A DNA stretch of 64,000 bases from an uncultured Clostridia bacterium (GCA_949106495.1 CARYZD010000001.1:1-64000), one strand, 5' to 3'; positions 19,334-29,006 are shown, counted from the stretch's first letter. A program made the numbers and translations. Notes: generated by a model from the letters alone, not told the origin.

Positions 19334-20112
19334 TTTAATCTATCATCTATATAATTATTTACAAAATCATATATTTTTCTTGAGCGAGGTGTATCTTGCA
19401 TTTTATAAAACATTTTCTTAGTATACTCATTTTCTTTTATAATTTTTAATGTAGTATTATATATTACATCTGATGTAATATATCCTAGTGATACAATTTG
19501 ACTTTCTAAAACTGTTTTTAAGTCATATTTATATACTGATTTTTTACTCAAGATATTATTATATACGTAATCTGATATTAAAGGCTCGTCTGATTTATTT
19601 TTAAAATATGCTAAATTTTTGTTCGCTCTTTCATATACAGAAATTGACCTAAATCCATCAAGCTTATCTGCATCTCTTAATAATGTAGAATAAATATACA
19701 TCTTTTTATCTGTAATTTTAGGTAAATCTTGATAGTTATGCATAAGTATTGAATCTATAACATAAGGTCTATCTTCATAGTCTATCATATTAATAATACC
19801 TTCATCTTCTAATACTTTTATACTTAGTTTTGCATGATCACATGAATTTGCATCATTAAATGTCTCATATTTATCATATTGATAAAACCTACCTATATCA
19901 TGAAATAACCCTATAAATTCAACTATAAATAAATCTACATTTAATTTTTCTTCTTTTGCAATTTTTAAAATATTATCTCTAACGTGATATGAATGTATTC
20001 TTTTGTTAGTAAAATTCAAAATCTTTGCCTCATTACCTTGAGATTTTTTAATAAATTTATCTACATAATTTTCAAATATTTCTTCAAATACTTTAAAATC
20101 TAATTGTTTCAT
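19327..20112 (-). CDS. HD-domain metal-dependent phosphohydrolase
   Basis: A 261-residue HD-superfamily protein. The metal ligands can be traced: H in R-I-H-S-Y-H-V-R-D-N (about residue 46), the defining H-D pair in G-L-F-H-D-I-G-R-F (about residues 71-72), a further H in S-C-D-H-A-K and the distal D in L-L-R-D-A-D-K-L-D-G. Such enzymes hydrolyse nucleotide or other phosphate esters; the substrate is not evident. It begins immediately after the stop codon of the upstream TIM-barrel gene, with GAGGAAG inside that gene, so the two form one operon. Confidence 0.8.
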   Translation of the reverse strand: MKQLDFKVFEEIFENYVDKFIKKSQGNEAKILNFTNKRIHSYHVRDNILKIAKEEKLNVDLFIVEFIGLFHDIGRFYQYDKYETFNDANSCDHAKLSIKVLEDEGIINMIDYEDRPYVIDSILMHNYQDLPKITDKKMYIYSTLLRDADKLDGFRSISVYERANKNLAYFKNKSDEPLISDYVYNNILSKKSVYKYDLKTVLESQIVSLGYITSDVIYNTTLKIIKENEYTKKMFYKMQDTPRSRKIYDFVNNYIDDRLKI

Positions 20113-20940
20113 TTATTTGCTCACTTCCTCAAGCATCTCTAATTCTTTATATTGGTCTTTTCTCGACTCATAATCTTTTTCTGATACTTCTGTTATATAA
20201 TTACAATCATACATATTATATTTTTTTAGTAACTCTACATCATATTTTAATTCGTCAATGTTTGGATGTACTAAACCATGAGTAGCTTTAAAATTAACAT
20301 ATCCATCATTGTCTGCTGTATATGAAAAATGAACTTGATATGTATATTTTTTACAAAGTTCTGGATTTAAATATCCTTTAGCATATTCATATATATCTTG
20401 TTTGTTTATGTTTGCTCTACAATACATATGACAAATATCAAAACAAACTTTAAGGTTTGGGTGTTTTAAATAATCTGCTATTTGGTATACTGTACATTCT
20501 TCTTCTGAAAACATAAATATATTTTCAAGTAATAATGTAACATTTTCTCCTTCTAATATATTTAATAAACTAGATAATTTATCTAGTGTTAGCTCTTTAT
20601 GTGTTTTAAAATCTATTGTAGTATGATATACCATATTTATTTTTATATTATGTTTTCTTGATAGTTTTACCATAGTCTCAAATTGATTTTTAATTATATT
20701 TATATCTTTAAACATAATATTTTCTATATCATAATAACAAAGAGGTGGATGAATTGTAACCTCTTTTAAATATGGTACTTTCTCCATTAATTTATCTATA
20801 ACTGACTCTATTTCAAAAGCACTCATAAGTTGATTATTCTCATCAAAAAATTGTAATTCTATTCCTTTATATTTTTCAACAAAAGGCATTAATTTATCTA
20901 ATCCAACAAAATTTCTACAAGTTTTTGGATAAATATTCAT
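20113..20940 (-). CDS. Xylose isomerase-like TIM barrel protein
   Basis: A 275-residue protein resembling the AP endonuclease family 2 / sugar-phosphate isomerase superfamily. The metal-binding strand ends of the barrel are visible: T-I-H-P-P-L (about residues 60-65), L-L-L-E-N-I (about 128-133), C-F-D-I-C-H-M (about 161-167), V-H-F-S-Y and T-H-G-L-V-H-P-N. These residues typically bind two or three divalent metals. Whether it is a DNA-repair nuclease or a sugar isomerase cannot be decided; the missing DNA-binding features and the pairing with an HD hydrolase argue for small-molecule metabolism. GGGGGA precedes the ATG. Confidence 0.7.
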   Translation of the reverse strand: MNIYPKTCRNFVGLDKLMPFVEKYKGIELQFFDENNQLMSAFEIESVIDKLMEKVPYLKEVTIHPPLCYYDIENIMFKDINIIKNQFETMVKLSRKHNIKINMVYHTTIDFKTHKELTLDKLSSLLNILEGENVTLLLENIFMFSEEECTVYQIADYLKHPNLKVCFDICHMYCRANINKQDIYEYAKGYLNPELCKKYTYQVHFSYTADNDGYVNFKATHGLVHPNIDELKYDVELLKKYNMYDCNYITEVSEKDYESRKDQYKELEMLEEVSK

Positions 20941-20992
20941 TTTTTAAGTCCCCCTTTTCTTATATTATTATACCTTATTTGTCAAATTTGGT

Positions 20993-21020
20993 ATAAAAAT
21001 ATGACGGTTTCCCGTCATAT
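20993..21020 (-). terminator. Terminator after the first dockerin gene
   Basis: A 9-bp perfect stem, ATATGACGG with CCGTCATAT (20999-21007 and 21012-21020), is followed on the minus strand by a five-T run. It is tight and relatively GC-rich for this window. Confidence 0.85.
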
Positions 21021-21497
21021 TAATTACCATATTTATATATATCTAGTATTAATGCTGCGTCATTTGCATTTATTATTCCATTATTGTCCATATCTCCAAT
21101 TTGTAACTCTTCTGCACTTACATTTCCATATTTATATAAATCTAGTGCTATAGCTGCATCATTTGCATTTACTATATTATTTTTATCTAAGTCTCCCTTT
21201 TGGTATTTAACTACATTTACTTCAAATGTTGCTGTCTTATTATTTGATGTAGTTACTGTTATAGTTGCTTTTCCTAACTTTTTAGCTGTAATATTACCAT
21301 TATTATCTACTGTTGCAATTTTAGTATCTGATGATTTCCATGTTAGTGTTACGTCATCTGGAACATATACATTTACTTTTTTTGTATTATCTAAAAATAA
21401 CATGACTGAACTTTCTTCTAGCTCTATTCCATCTATAACTTTTATCTTACACGTTGCTATTTTTCCATTTAGTGTTTCAACTTTAACTGTTGTTTCA
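21020..21497 (-). repeat. 3'-end duplication shared by the two dockerin genes (copy A)
   Basis: About 478 bp that align base for base, with a fixed offset of 2470 and only scattered differences, to 23490-23967. It encodes the end of the first Ig-like domain, the second Ig-like domain and the dockerin. Upstream of this block the two genes are clearly diverged. Confidence 0.85.
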
Positions 21498-23464
21498 CCA
21501 CAATTTTTAGCTGTTATTATTCCATATTGAGATACTGTGGCTACATTTTCATTTGATGAACTCCAATTAGTAACTATCTCAGTTGACCCTTCTGAAAAAC
21601 TTGGTATAAGTTGTTGTTTGGTATTTATATTCATTACACTATTTTCTTTATTAATGTTTACAAAATTTGGATATTCAATACTTGATTTATTATTTTCAAG
21701 TGATTTAAAAGCTGTTCTATATGTATAGTCTCCTATAGTACCATCTTCTTTATTTATATTATGTATTGTTATTTGATATACATATCCATCCTTTGCTGAT
21801 AAAGACGAATTATAAAAAGATATATAATTACTATTTACATATAACCTATTTGTTCCATAAGTTGTTTTCTCAGTAAATGACCATTTTTGGTTATCATTAA
21901 GTCTTATAACATCAACTGTTGTATTATTTGTAGCTTCACCTTTATATAGTTTACATGACCAGTATCCATCACTATATGCTTCTATTGGTGTAACACCAAC
22001 ACTTGGCCAAGCAACTGCTTCTCCATTCCATTCTTGATATCCAGAAAATTTATGGCAAGATTGTTCTTCTACATTTCCAATTCCAAAATATTTATATGTA
22101 GGATTTAGTAGATTATATCTATGTCCACATCTTATAGCGTCACCTTGTCCATCATTTAAAGCTTTTGAAATCGAAGTTATAATAGAACCAATATATAAAT
22201 TTTCTCCACTCATTCCACTCATTGCTTTATTATAAAATTCATCATCTACACCATCTGGTTTTTTAGGATTATGAGGATCAAGGTTTGATATATTATTTAG
22301 AGACATATATTCTGTCAAAACTGCTTTATGTTGTGCATAAATAGAAAGATTATTATCATGTTCTAAATTTGGCAAACCAGCTCCAGCTCTAATTGTATTA
22401 AGATACATTGTTGCTCCAACTAACTTATTTTCATAAATTTCACCTGCAAGTAGTGGTAATGATTTATAATTACAATTGATTTTAAAAATATTTTTATTTC
22501 CATCATTAAATATTTCAAGTGAATCTTTATATATTTGTTCAGCATTATTATATTTTTCTTTTTCTTCACTTGTAAGCTCTACTTCTTTATCATTTGTAAA
22601 TACATTCTTAGATAAATATATAGAATGTATGCTTGCTCCATCTGCAGAACCTTTAGAATCATTAATATTATATCTCATATATAAATATTTGCACTCTTCA
22701 CTTGAATTAAATCTATGTGCAGTAGCAGCAAGTCTTATTGGATTTGGTAAAGCCTCATATAATGAATCATAGCCTGAATCTCGTTGTGTTTCTATATATT
22801 TTCCATCTTTATTATTAAGTTTAACATATTCTCTTATATCTATGCTTGAATCTTCTATTCTTTGAACTTTATCATATAGTTCTTCATCAAAAACAGCTTC
22901 AACTGCTCCACGATTTATAAGATATTGATTTACAATAGCTATAGAATGCTTACACAAATATTTATCATAACTATTTGGTGATTTCATATATTCTTCTATA
23001 TACTTTTTAGAATTAACTTTATCTTTATTATAAACAATGCATCCTTCTATACCATTTTGTCTCCTATCTATAATTGCACCTTGCATATATTCATCTTTAG
23101 TAAGTTTCTTATCTCCATATGAACATAAAGTAGACTCAAAATCATTTGCACAAATTCCTGCAGAAACAATTTCTTCATTTTCATTTGTTTCTACAAAAAT
23201 TAAATCTGTATATCCATCTTTATACCATGTATATGCATGTCCTCCATGTGGTGTTGGTGTAATAATATTTGCCTCATGACTATATACTTTATTAATTTGT
23301 GATATAGTTGTATCTTTTGAAATATTAATAATATTACTTTTTATTAACATTTTATCATCTTTTAATACAGCTTTTACTTCATTTATATTTAATAATAAAA
23401 TCTGTAAAACCATTGTTAAACATAAAGCAAAAATTACTTTTTTAATATTATTTCTTTTTTTCAT
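21020..23464 (-). CDS. Secreted CAP-domain protein with two Ig-like domains and a dockerin (copy A)
   Basis: An 814-residue secreted protein with a signal peptide (about 1-32). Residues about 45-165 resemble the CAP-associated N-terminal domain (T-I-S-Q-I-N-K-V-Y start, D-L-I-F-V-E-T-N-E-N-E strand). Residues about 345-495 are a CAP/SCP domain: L-N-T-I-R-A-G-A-G-L-P, A-Q-H-K-A and M-S-G-E-N-L-Y. Two BIG_2-like immunoglobulin folds follow (about 600-675 and 680-750), each with a W-S-S-x-(N/D)-x-x-(V/I)-A-T-V core. Residues about 754-814 form a type I dockerin with two calcium loops (D-L-D-K-N-N-I-V-N-A-N-D-A and D-M-D-N-N-G-I-I-N-A-N-D-A). A dockerin implies docking to a cohesin-bearing surface scaffold, which is not in this window. 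It lies 25 bp downstream of its paralogue. Confidence 0.85.
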   Translation of the reverse strand: MKKRNNIKKVIFALCLTMVLQILLLNINEVKAVLKDDKMLIKSNIINISKDTTISQINKVYSHEANIITPTPHGGHAYTWYKDGYTDLIFVETNENEEIVSAGICANDFESTLCSYGDKKLTKDEYMQGAIIDRRQNGIEGCIVYNKDKVNSKKYIEEYMKSPNSYDKYLCKHSIAIVNQYLINRGAVEAVFDEELYDKVQRIEDSSIDIREYVKLNNKDGKYIETQRDSGYDSLYEALPNPIRLAATAHRFNSSEECKYLYMRYNINDSKGSADGASIHSIYLSKNVFTNDKEVELTSEEKEKYNNAEQIYKDSLEIFNDGNKNIFKINCNYKSLPLLAGEIYENKLVGATMYLNTIRAGAGLPNLEHDNNLSIYAQHKAVLTEYMSLNNISNLDPHNPKKPDGVDDEFYNKAMSGMSGENLYIGSIITSISKALNDGQGDAIRCGHRYNLLNPTYKYFGIGNVEEQSCHKFSGYQEWNGEAVAWPSVGVTPIEAYSDGYWSCKLYKGEATNNTTVDVIRLNDNQKWSFTEKTTYGTNRLYVNSNYISFYNSSLSAKDGYVYQITIHNINKEDGTIGDYTYRTAFKSLENNKSSIEYPNFVNINKENSVMNINTKQQLIPSFSEGSTEIVTNWSSSNENVATVSQYGIITAKNCGETTVKVETLNGKIATCKIKVIDGIELEESSVMLFLDNTKKVNVYVPDDVTLTWKSSDTKIATVDNNGNITAKKLGKATITVTTSNNKTATFEVNVVKYQKGDLDKNNIVNANDAAIALDLYKYGNVSAEELQIGDMDNNGIINANDAALILDIYKYGN

Positions 23465-23489
23465 AAACTTTTCCTTCTTATCTTATATA

Positions 23490-23967
23490 TTAATTACCAT
23501 ACTTATATATATCTAGTATTAATGCTGCGTCGTTTGCATTAATTATTCCATTATTGTCCATATCTCCAATTTGTAATTCTTCTGCACTTACATTTCCATA
23601 TTTATATAAATCTAGTGCAATAGCTGCATCATTTGCATTTACTATATTATTTTTATCTAAATCTCCCTTTTGATATTTAACTACATTTACTTCAAATGTT
23701 ATCTTCTTATTATTTGATGTAGTTACTGTTATAGTTGCTTTTCCTAACTTTTTAGCTGTAATATTACCATTATTATCTACTGTTGCAATTTTAGTATCTG
23801 ATGATTTCCATGTTAGTGTTACGTCATCTGGAACATATACATTTACTTTTTTTGTATTATCTAAAAATAACATGACTGAACTTTCTTCTAGTTCTATTCC
23901 ATCTATAACTTTTATCTTACATGTCGCTGTTTTTCCATTTAAGGTTTCAACTTTTACTGTTGTTTCT
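23490..23967 (-). repeat. 3'-end duplication shared by the two dockerin genes (copy B)
   Basis: The partner of 21020-21497. The high identity is confined to this block and covers third-codon positions as well, which fits recent gene conversion or duplication of the 3' end rather than protein-level constraint. Confidence 0.85.
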
Positions 23968-25961
23968 CCTTTATTTAGTCCTGTTACAGTTCCATATTGA
24001 TTGACTGATGCTATATTTTCATTATTAGTTGTAAATTTTGTACATACTTCTGTTACATCTTCTGCAAATACTGTTTTTAAGTTTATCTTTTGATTTTTAT
24101 CTACAATATACTCTTCCTTTTCTAGTGATACTGACTCAGGATATTTAAGTTTTATATCATCATCTGAATATAGACTTTTAAATACAGTTCTATATGTGTA
24201 ATCTGTAATCTCACTAGTTGATGAATTTTTAACATTATGTATTGTAAATTCATATACATAACCAGCCTTACCTGTCATATCTGCATTATAGAATGATAAT
24301 AAATTCCCATTTACTTGAAATCTATTAGCTCCAAATCTAGTTTTTTCTGTAAATCTCCATGTTTTATTATCATTTAATCTTTTTACTTCTATTGTTGTAT
24401 CTGGTGTTACTTGATAATTCTTATAAAACTTACATGTCCACCAACCACCTGCATATGCTTCAGTAGGAGTTATTCCTGCACTAGGCCATGCTACAATCTC
24501 ATTTTCATATGACTGTGAACCACTAAATCTATGTGTACTCTGTCCTGCAGCTTCTCCGATTCCACATTCTGTCCAATATGGCTCAAGTAAATTATATCTA
24601 TGTCCACAAGTAATAGGGTCTCCATATCCATCATTTATTGCATTAGGTATACTAGAAATTATATCTCCACTATATAGATTTTCTCCAGACATTTTACTCA
24701 TTGCTATGTCATAAAATTCTTGTGATACTGCATCAGGTTTTGGAGGATAATGTGAATCTATATTTTTTAGCTCTTCCTTTGTGTAACCTGCAAAATTATT
24801 TACATATACAACTAAAACAGATTTGTGTTGTGCAATATTACTTAACTCTGCATTATATTTTACAGTTGGAATACCTGCAGCAACTCTTATTGCATTTATA
24901 AAATCCACTGCACCTATTAATCTATTTTCAAAAATTTTACCAGCAACAAGAGGCGTTGTTTTATAAACAGGTTCTATTTCATAATCCTTATTTCCACTTT
25001 GGTTAAACTCTTCTGTAGATTTTTTATACATTGCTTTTGCAGATTCAAGTTTTTCTTTTTCACCTTGAGTAAGTTCTACTGCTTCTCCACCTTTTTTAAT
25101 AAGGTCTTCTGAAATATAATATTTTTCTACCTCTGCAAGATATTCTTTCGAATCTTTAGGCTCTATATGATATTTAAAATATCCATATTTTTTTGTTTCT
25201 GTAGCTCTGTATCCACTTGCACCATCTGCTGCTCTAAATGGATTTGGTAATGCTTCCCATGTTGCATGAAATCCTGTATCAGATCCTACTCTTTTATATG
25301 CATCTGTTTTATCGTTTTCTTTAGCATAAGTTTCTAGGCCTTTACCATTTTGTTCTATCTTAGCTACTGCATCATAAAGATCATTATTAAAATAGATTGG
25401 ATCATCTCCATCTCTTGTTAGATAGCAATTTACAATAGGAATTGCATGCTGACACAAATTCTTTTCATATTCATATTGATTACTATACCATTTGTCTAAA
25501 AATTTCTTTTGCTCCGTATCACTTTTTACAGCATTATTATATGCAAGTACTCCTATTGCGCCATCATCCCAATCATCTATTACAAACCCTTGCATAAAAG
25601 AAACTCTGCCATCAAATGAATCATGATAATTTTTAAAATTAGATTTAAAATCTTTTGAGCAAGAACCAGCAGACATTACTATATTATTTTCGTTTGTCTC
25701 TACATATAATAATTCTTCATAACCTTCTTTATAAAAAGTATTGGCAGTTCCTCCAAATACAGAAGTTGTTGTAATTTTTGGAGCTTGTCCATACTGAGCT
25801 ATTACTTGGTCTAAAGTTGTATTATTTTTAATAGTTACTCCACTTGCAATAAGTATTGTATTCTTATCTGATATAACAGCTAGTGTTACATCAAACACAG
25901 GGAGTACTACTTGCATAACCATAAAAATGCATAAAGTTAAATATATTAATTTATTTTTCAT
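23490..25961 (-). CDS. Secreted CAP-domain protein with two Ig-like domains and a dockerin (copy B)
   Basis: An 823-residue paralogue of the following gene with the same architecture: signal peptide (about 1-29), CAP-associated N-terminal domain, CAP/SCP domain (I-N-A-I-R-V-A-A-G-I-P, A-Q-H-K-S, M-S-G-E-N-L-Y), two BIG_2-like domains and a type I dockerin with two calcium loops. The N-terminal three quarters are moderately similar to copy A, but the last 150 or so residues are nearly identical. GGGAAAAGG precedes the ATG. Only 25 bp separate it from copy A, so one transcript can cover both. The CAP fold occurs in secreted proteins with lipid-binding or peptidase-like roles; no activity can be assigned. 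Confidence 0.85.
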   Translation of the reverse strand: MKNKLIYLTLCIFMVMQVVLPVFDVTLAVISDKNTILIASGVTIKNNTTLDQVIAQYGQAPKITTTSVFGGTANTFYKEGYEELLYVETNENNIVMSAGSCSKDFKSNFKNYHDSFDGRVSFMQGFVIDDWDDGAIGVLAYNNAVKSDTEQKKFLDKWYSNQYEYEKNLCQHAIPIVNCYLTRDGDDPIYFNNDLYDAVAKIEQNGKGLETYAKENDKTDAYKRVGSDTGFHATWEALPNPFRAADGASGYRATETKKYGYFKYHIEPKDSKEYLAEVEKYYISEDLIKKGGEAVELTQGEKEKLESAKAMYKKSTEEFNQSGNKDYEIEPVYKTTPLVAGKIFENRLIGAVDFINAIRVAAGIPTVKYNAELSNIAQHKSVLVVYVNNFAGYTKEELKNIDSHYPPKPDAVSQEFYDIAMSKMSGENLYSGDIISSIPNAINDGYGDPITCGHRYNLLEPYWTECGIGEAAGQSTHRFSGSQSYENEIVAWPSAGITPTEAYAGGWWTCKFYKNYQVTPDTTIEVKRLNDNKTWRFTEKTRFGANRFQVNGNLLSFYNADMTGKAGYVYEFTIHNVKNSSTSEITDYTYRTVFKSLYSDDDIKLKYPESVSLEKEEYIVDKNQKINLKTVFAEDVTEVCTKFTTNNENIASVNQYGTVTGLNKGETTVKVETLNGKTATCKIKVIDGIELEESSVMLFLDNTKKVNVYVPDDVTLTWKSSDTKIATVDNNGNITAKKLGKATITVTTSNNKKITFEVNVVKYQKGDLDKNNIVNANDAAIALDLYKYGNVSAEELQIGDMDNNGIINANDAALILDIYKYGN

Positions 25962-26066
25962 ATATATCCTTTTCCCTTCTTATTTTTACAAATATATTTT
26001 ATACCAATTCACAAATATATACAATATGTAATATTAATTTCAATTACGTATTTTTTGTCATTTTTT

Positions 26067-26102
26067 AGAAAAAAAGAAAGAATTCAAAAAGAACTCTTTC
26101 TT
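26067..26102 (-). terminator. Terminator of nrdDG
   Basis: A 12-bp stem with one mismatch (26074-26085 with 26091-26102) is followed on the minus strand by seven T. Confidence 0.8.
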
Positions 26103-26109
26103 AAATTTT

Positions 26110-26634
26110 CTATATATTATCTGCAAGTATAATTTCATTTTTCTCTAATGTTTTTTGAACATCAATAATTCTTTGATTAGATGAACCTTTAAACCTTAAG
26201 TTTAAATCTCTTAAATCTTCATCATATTTGCCATCAACAACAACATCTAAATTAGATACTAGTTCTTTTGTTTCAGGCCATGTTTCAAACATTTTTTCCA
26301 TAACATCATCATCAAATTTATATCCTGTATAGCACCAAATTGTTTTTTCTGGATATCTTTCTTTTGCTTTTTTTACAAGAGAAAGTAAACCTTTTTGATT
26401 AACATGTTCAAGTGGTTCACCACCAAGTAAAGATAATCCTTGAATATAACTTTTATCTAATTCTTTAAGAATAGATTCCTCTATTTCTTCATTATACTCA
26501 TTACCAAAATTAAAGTCCCAAGCATCTGTATTAAAACATCCTTTACAGTGATGATGACATCCGCTAACAAATATTGAAACTCTAATTCCAGTACCGTTTG
26601 CCACATCACATTTTTTTACACTTGCATATCTCAT
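26110..26634 (-). CDS. nrdG: Anaerobic ribonucleotide reductase activating enzyme
   Basis: A 174-residue radical-SAM enzyme that installs the glycyl radical on NrdD. The Fe-S ligands are seen as G-C-H-H-H-C-K-G-C (CX3CX2C, about residues 25-33). L-S-L-L-G-G-E-P-L-E is the SAM-binding G-G-E motif (about residues 73-82). The length is normal for NrdG. It lies 23 bp downstream of nrdD in the same operon and shares its terminator. Confidence 0.95.
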   Translation of the reverse strand: MRYASVKKCDVANGTGIRVSIFVSGCHHHCKGCFNTDAWDFNFGNEYNEEIEESILKELDKSYIQGLSLLGGEPLEHVNQKGLLSLVKKAKERYPEKTIWCYTGYKFDDDVMEKMFETWPETKELVSNLDVVVDGKYDEDLRDLNLRFKGSSNQRIIDVQKTLEKNEIILADNI

Positions 26635-26657
26635 ATATATCCCTCTTTCTTTAAGTA

Positions 26658-28784
26658 TTATAGATGAAGAACTCTTGATTTAATCTCTTTAGTTTTTCCT
26701 TCATTCCAGAAGTTTTCACCAAGGTATCCACATGTTCTTCTAGTAACATTCATTTTATTATGGTCCTTATTTCCACATTGTGGACATTCCCATTCATTGT
26801 TATCATTTATTATAATTTCTCCATCATATCCACATTCGTGACAATAATCTGATTTTGTATTAAATTCTGCATATTGAATATTATCATAAATAAATTTAAC
26901 TACTTCTTCTAACGCTTTTAAATTATTTCTTAAGTTTGGTATTTCAATATATGAAATAGCTCCACCTGATGAAATATTTTGGAATTCACTTTCAAATGAT
27001 AATTTATCAAAAGCATCTATATTTTCTCTTACATCTACATGATAAGAATTTGTATAATATCCCTTATCTGTAACATCTTCAATTGTTCCAAATCTTTGTT
27101 TATCTATTCTTGCAAATCTATAACATAGACTTTCTGCTGGTGTTCCATAAAGAGCAAAACCAAGCCCTGTTTTTTCTTTCCATTTATTTGTTGTTTCTCT
27201 TAATTTTCTCATTACTTTAATAGCAAACTCATGTCCTTCTTTAGAAGTATGAGATAAACCTGTAATAAGCTTTGTAGTTTCATATATTCCAATATATCCT
27301 AAAGATAATGTAGAATATCCTCCCTTTAATAGTTTATCTATTTTTTCACCTTTTTCAAGTCTTGCTATTGCACCATATTGCCAGTGAATTGGAGAAATAT
27401 CTGATGCTGTACCAAGTAATGAATAATGTCTACACATTAATGCTTCATAACATAGTTCAAGTCTATCATTTAATTCTTTCCAGAATTTATCTTCATCTCC
27501 ATCTGCAACAATTGCAATTTGTGGAAGGTTAATACTTACAACACCTTGGTTAAATCTTCCTTCCCATTTATATTTTCCATTTTCATCTTTCCATGGAGAT
27601 AAGAAACTTCTACATCCCATTGGACTAAATACACACCCATTATAGTTTTCTTTCATCTTTTTAGCAGAAATATAATCTGGATACATTCTTTTTGCTGAAC
27701 ATTTAACTGCAAGTCTTGTTAAATAGTCATATTCTCCACCTTTTAATGAATTATGCTCATCTAAAACATATACAAGTTTTGGGAATGCTGGTGTTACATA
27801 TACACCTTTTTCATTTTTTATTCCTTTATATCTTTGTTTTAAAACTTCTTCAATAATCATAGCATTTTCTTTAATGTATGGATCATCATCTTCTAAGTGT
27901 AGGAATAAAGTAACAAAAGGAGATTGACCATTTGTAGTCATTAATGTATTTATTTGATATTGAATTGTTTGAACACCTGATGCAAGTTCATTTTTAACTC
28001 TTAAGTTAACAATTTCTTCAATCATATCTTCAGAAAGTTTTCCTTCATATTGTTCCTTTAATTCTTTTTCAAATTTATCATGACTTTTTCTTAAGTATTT
28101 ACCTAAATGTTTTAAATCTACAGATTGACCACCATATTGGTTAGATGCAACTGCAGCAATAATTTGAGTTGTAACAGTACATGCAACTTGAAAGCTTTTT
28201 GGACTTTCTATCATTTTTCCGTTCATTACAGTACCATTATCTAACATATCTGCAATATTAATTAAACAACAATTAAATATTGGTTGAATAAAGTAATCTG
28301 CATCATGAAAATGTAACACACCATCTTCATGTGCTTTAGTAATTTTTTCTGGTAATAAAATTCTTTTTGTTAAATCTCTTGAAACTTCACCTGCTATATA
28401 ATCTCTTTGAGTAGATGCAAGCATAGTGTTTTTATTTGAATTTTCCTCTGCTAATTCTTTATTCTCATTTCTAATTAAACCAAGTATTGATTCATCTGTT
28501 GTATTTTGTTTTCTAACTAATGCTCTAGTATATCTATATACAATATATTTTTTAGCAAGTTCAAATTTTTGAAGCTCCATTAGTTTTTCTTCAATTATAT
28601 CTTGAATATCTTCAACAAGGATTCTTTTTTTATCTAACTCTTCTATATAGTCCATTATAGAACTAATATCCTCTTTTGTTGCTCTTTCTCTAGGTTTTAC
28701 CTCTTTATTTGCTTTTTGTATTGCAATGCTTATTTTTTCTCTATCATAGTCTACAACTCTTCCATCTCTTTTTATTACTTTCAT
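26658..28784 (-). CDS. nrdD: Anaerobic ribonucleoside-triphosphate reductase
   Basis: A 708-residue class III reductase that makes dNTPs without oxygen. The first 90 residues (V-I-K-R-D-G-R-V-V-D-Y start) form an ATP-cone allosteric domain. The catalytic barrel contains the F-N-C-C-L-I and Y-N-G-C-V-F-S-P-M-G-C-R-S segments that hold active-site cysteines. Near the C-terminus a zinc site is formed by C-H-E-C and C-P-Q-C, followed by the glycyl-radical motif R-R-T-C-G-Y-L-G. The length is normal for the family. GGGAGG lies 8 bases before the ATG. It is divergent from a Crp/Fnr-type regulator gene, with a perfect operator-like palindrome near -40 of its promoter. Confidence 0.95.
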   Translation of the reverse strand: MKVIKRDGRVVDYDREKISIAIQKANKEVKPRERATKEDISSIMDYIEELDKKRILVEDIQDIIEEKLMELQKFELAKKYIVYRYTRALVRKQNTTDESILGLIRNENKELAEENSNKNTMLASTQRDYIAGEVSRDLTKRILLPEKITKAHEDGVLHFHDADYFIQPIFNCCLINIADMLDNGTVMNGKMIESPKSFQVACTVTTQIIAAVASNQYGGQSVDLKHLGKYLRKSHDKFEKELKEQYEGKLSEDMIEEIVNLRVKNELASGVQTIQYQINTLMTTNGQSPFVTLFLHLEDDDPYIKENAMIIEEVLKQRYKGIKNEKGVYVTPAFPKLVYVLDEHNSLKGGEYDYLTRLAVKCSAKRMYPDYISAKKMKENYNGCVFSPMGCRSFLSPWKDENGKYKWEGRFNQGVVSINLPQIAIVADGDEDKFWKELNDRLELCYEALMCRHYSLLGTASDISPIHWQYGAIARLEKGEKIDKLLKGGYSTLSLGYIGIYETTKLITGLSHTSKEGHEFAIKVMRKLRETTNKWKEKTGLGFALYGTPAESLCYRFARIDKQRFGTIEDVTDKGYYTNSYHVDVRENIDAFDKLSFESEFQNISSGGAISYIEIPNLRNNLKALEEVVKFIYDNIQYAEFNTKSDYCHECGYDGEIIINDNNEWECPQCGNKDHNKMNVTRRTCGYLGENFWNEGKTKEIKSRVLHL

Positions 28785-28822
28785 TTACAATTCCTCCCTC
28801 TTGTTTTTTCAAATACATCAAT

Positions 28823-28864
28823 ATTATACAACCAATTTTCAAAAAATCTGTTGCAATTGCAACA
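28823..28864 (-). promoter_or_regulatory. nrdD promoter with Crp/Fnr-type palindrome
   Basis: A -10 TATAAT lies at 28823-28828 on the minus strand, with no good -35. The perfect 16-bp palindrome TGTTGCAATTGCAACA (28849-28864) is centred about 40 bases upstream of the expected start of transcription. That position and the 5-N6-5 geometry are those of class II activation by Crp/Fnr proteins. Confidence 0.65.
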
Positions 28865-29006
28865 AAGCAAGAAAATATTTTTTTGTCGAATCTTGAAAGC
28901 CAGTAATTACAAGGACTAGAGAATTTATATCATTTACATTACAAAAATGTAGTATTTATTTTTTCAAAATTTTATAGTATAATGTAACAGAAATGAGGTG
29001 ATTCAC

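Noticed and set aside
28849..28864. NrdR box before nrdD
   Set aside because: The palindrome TGTTGCAATTGCAACA does not match the AT-rich tandem NrdR consensus and is single; its geometry fits a Crp/Fnr site better.
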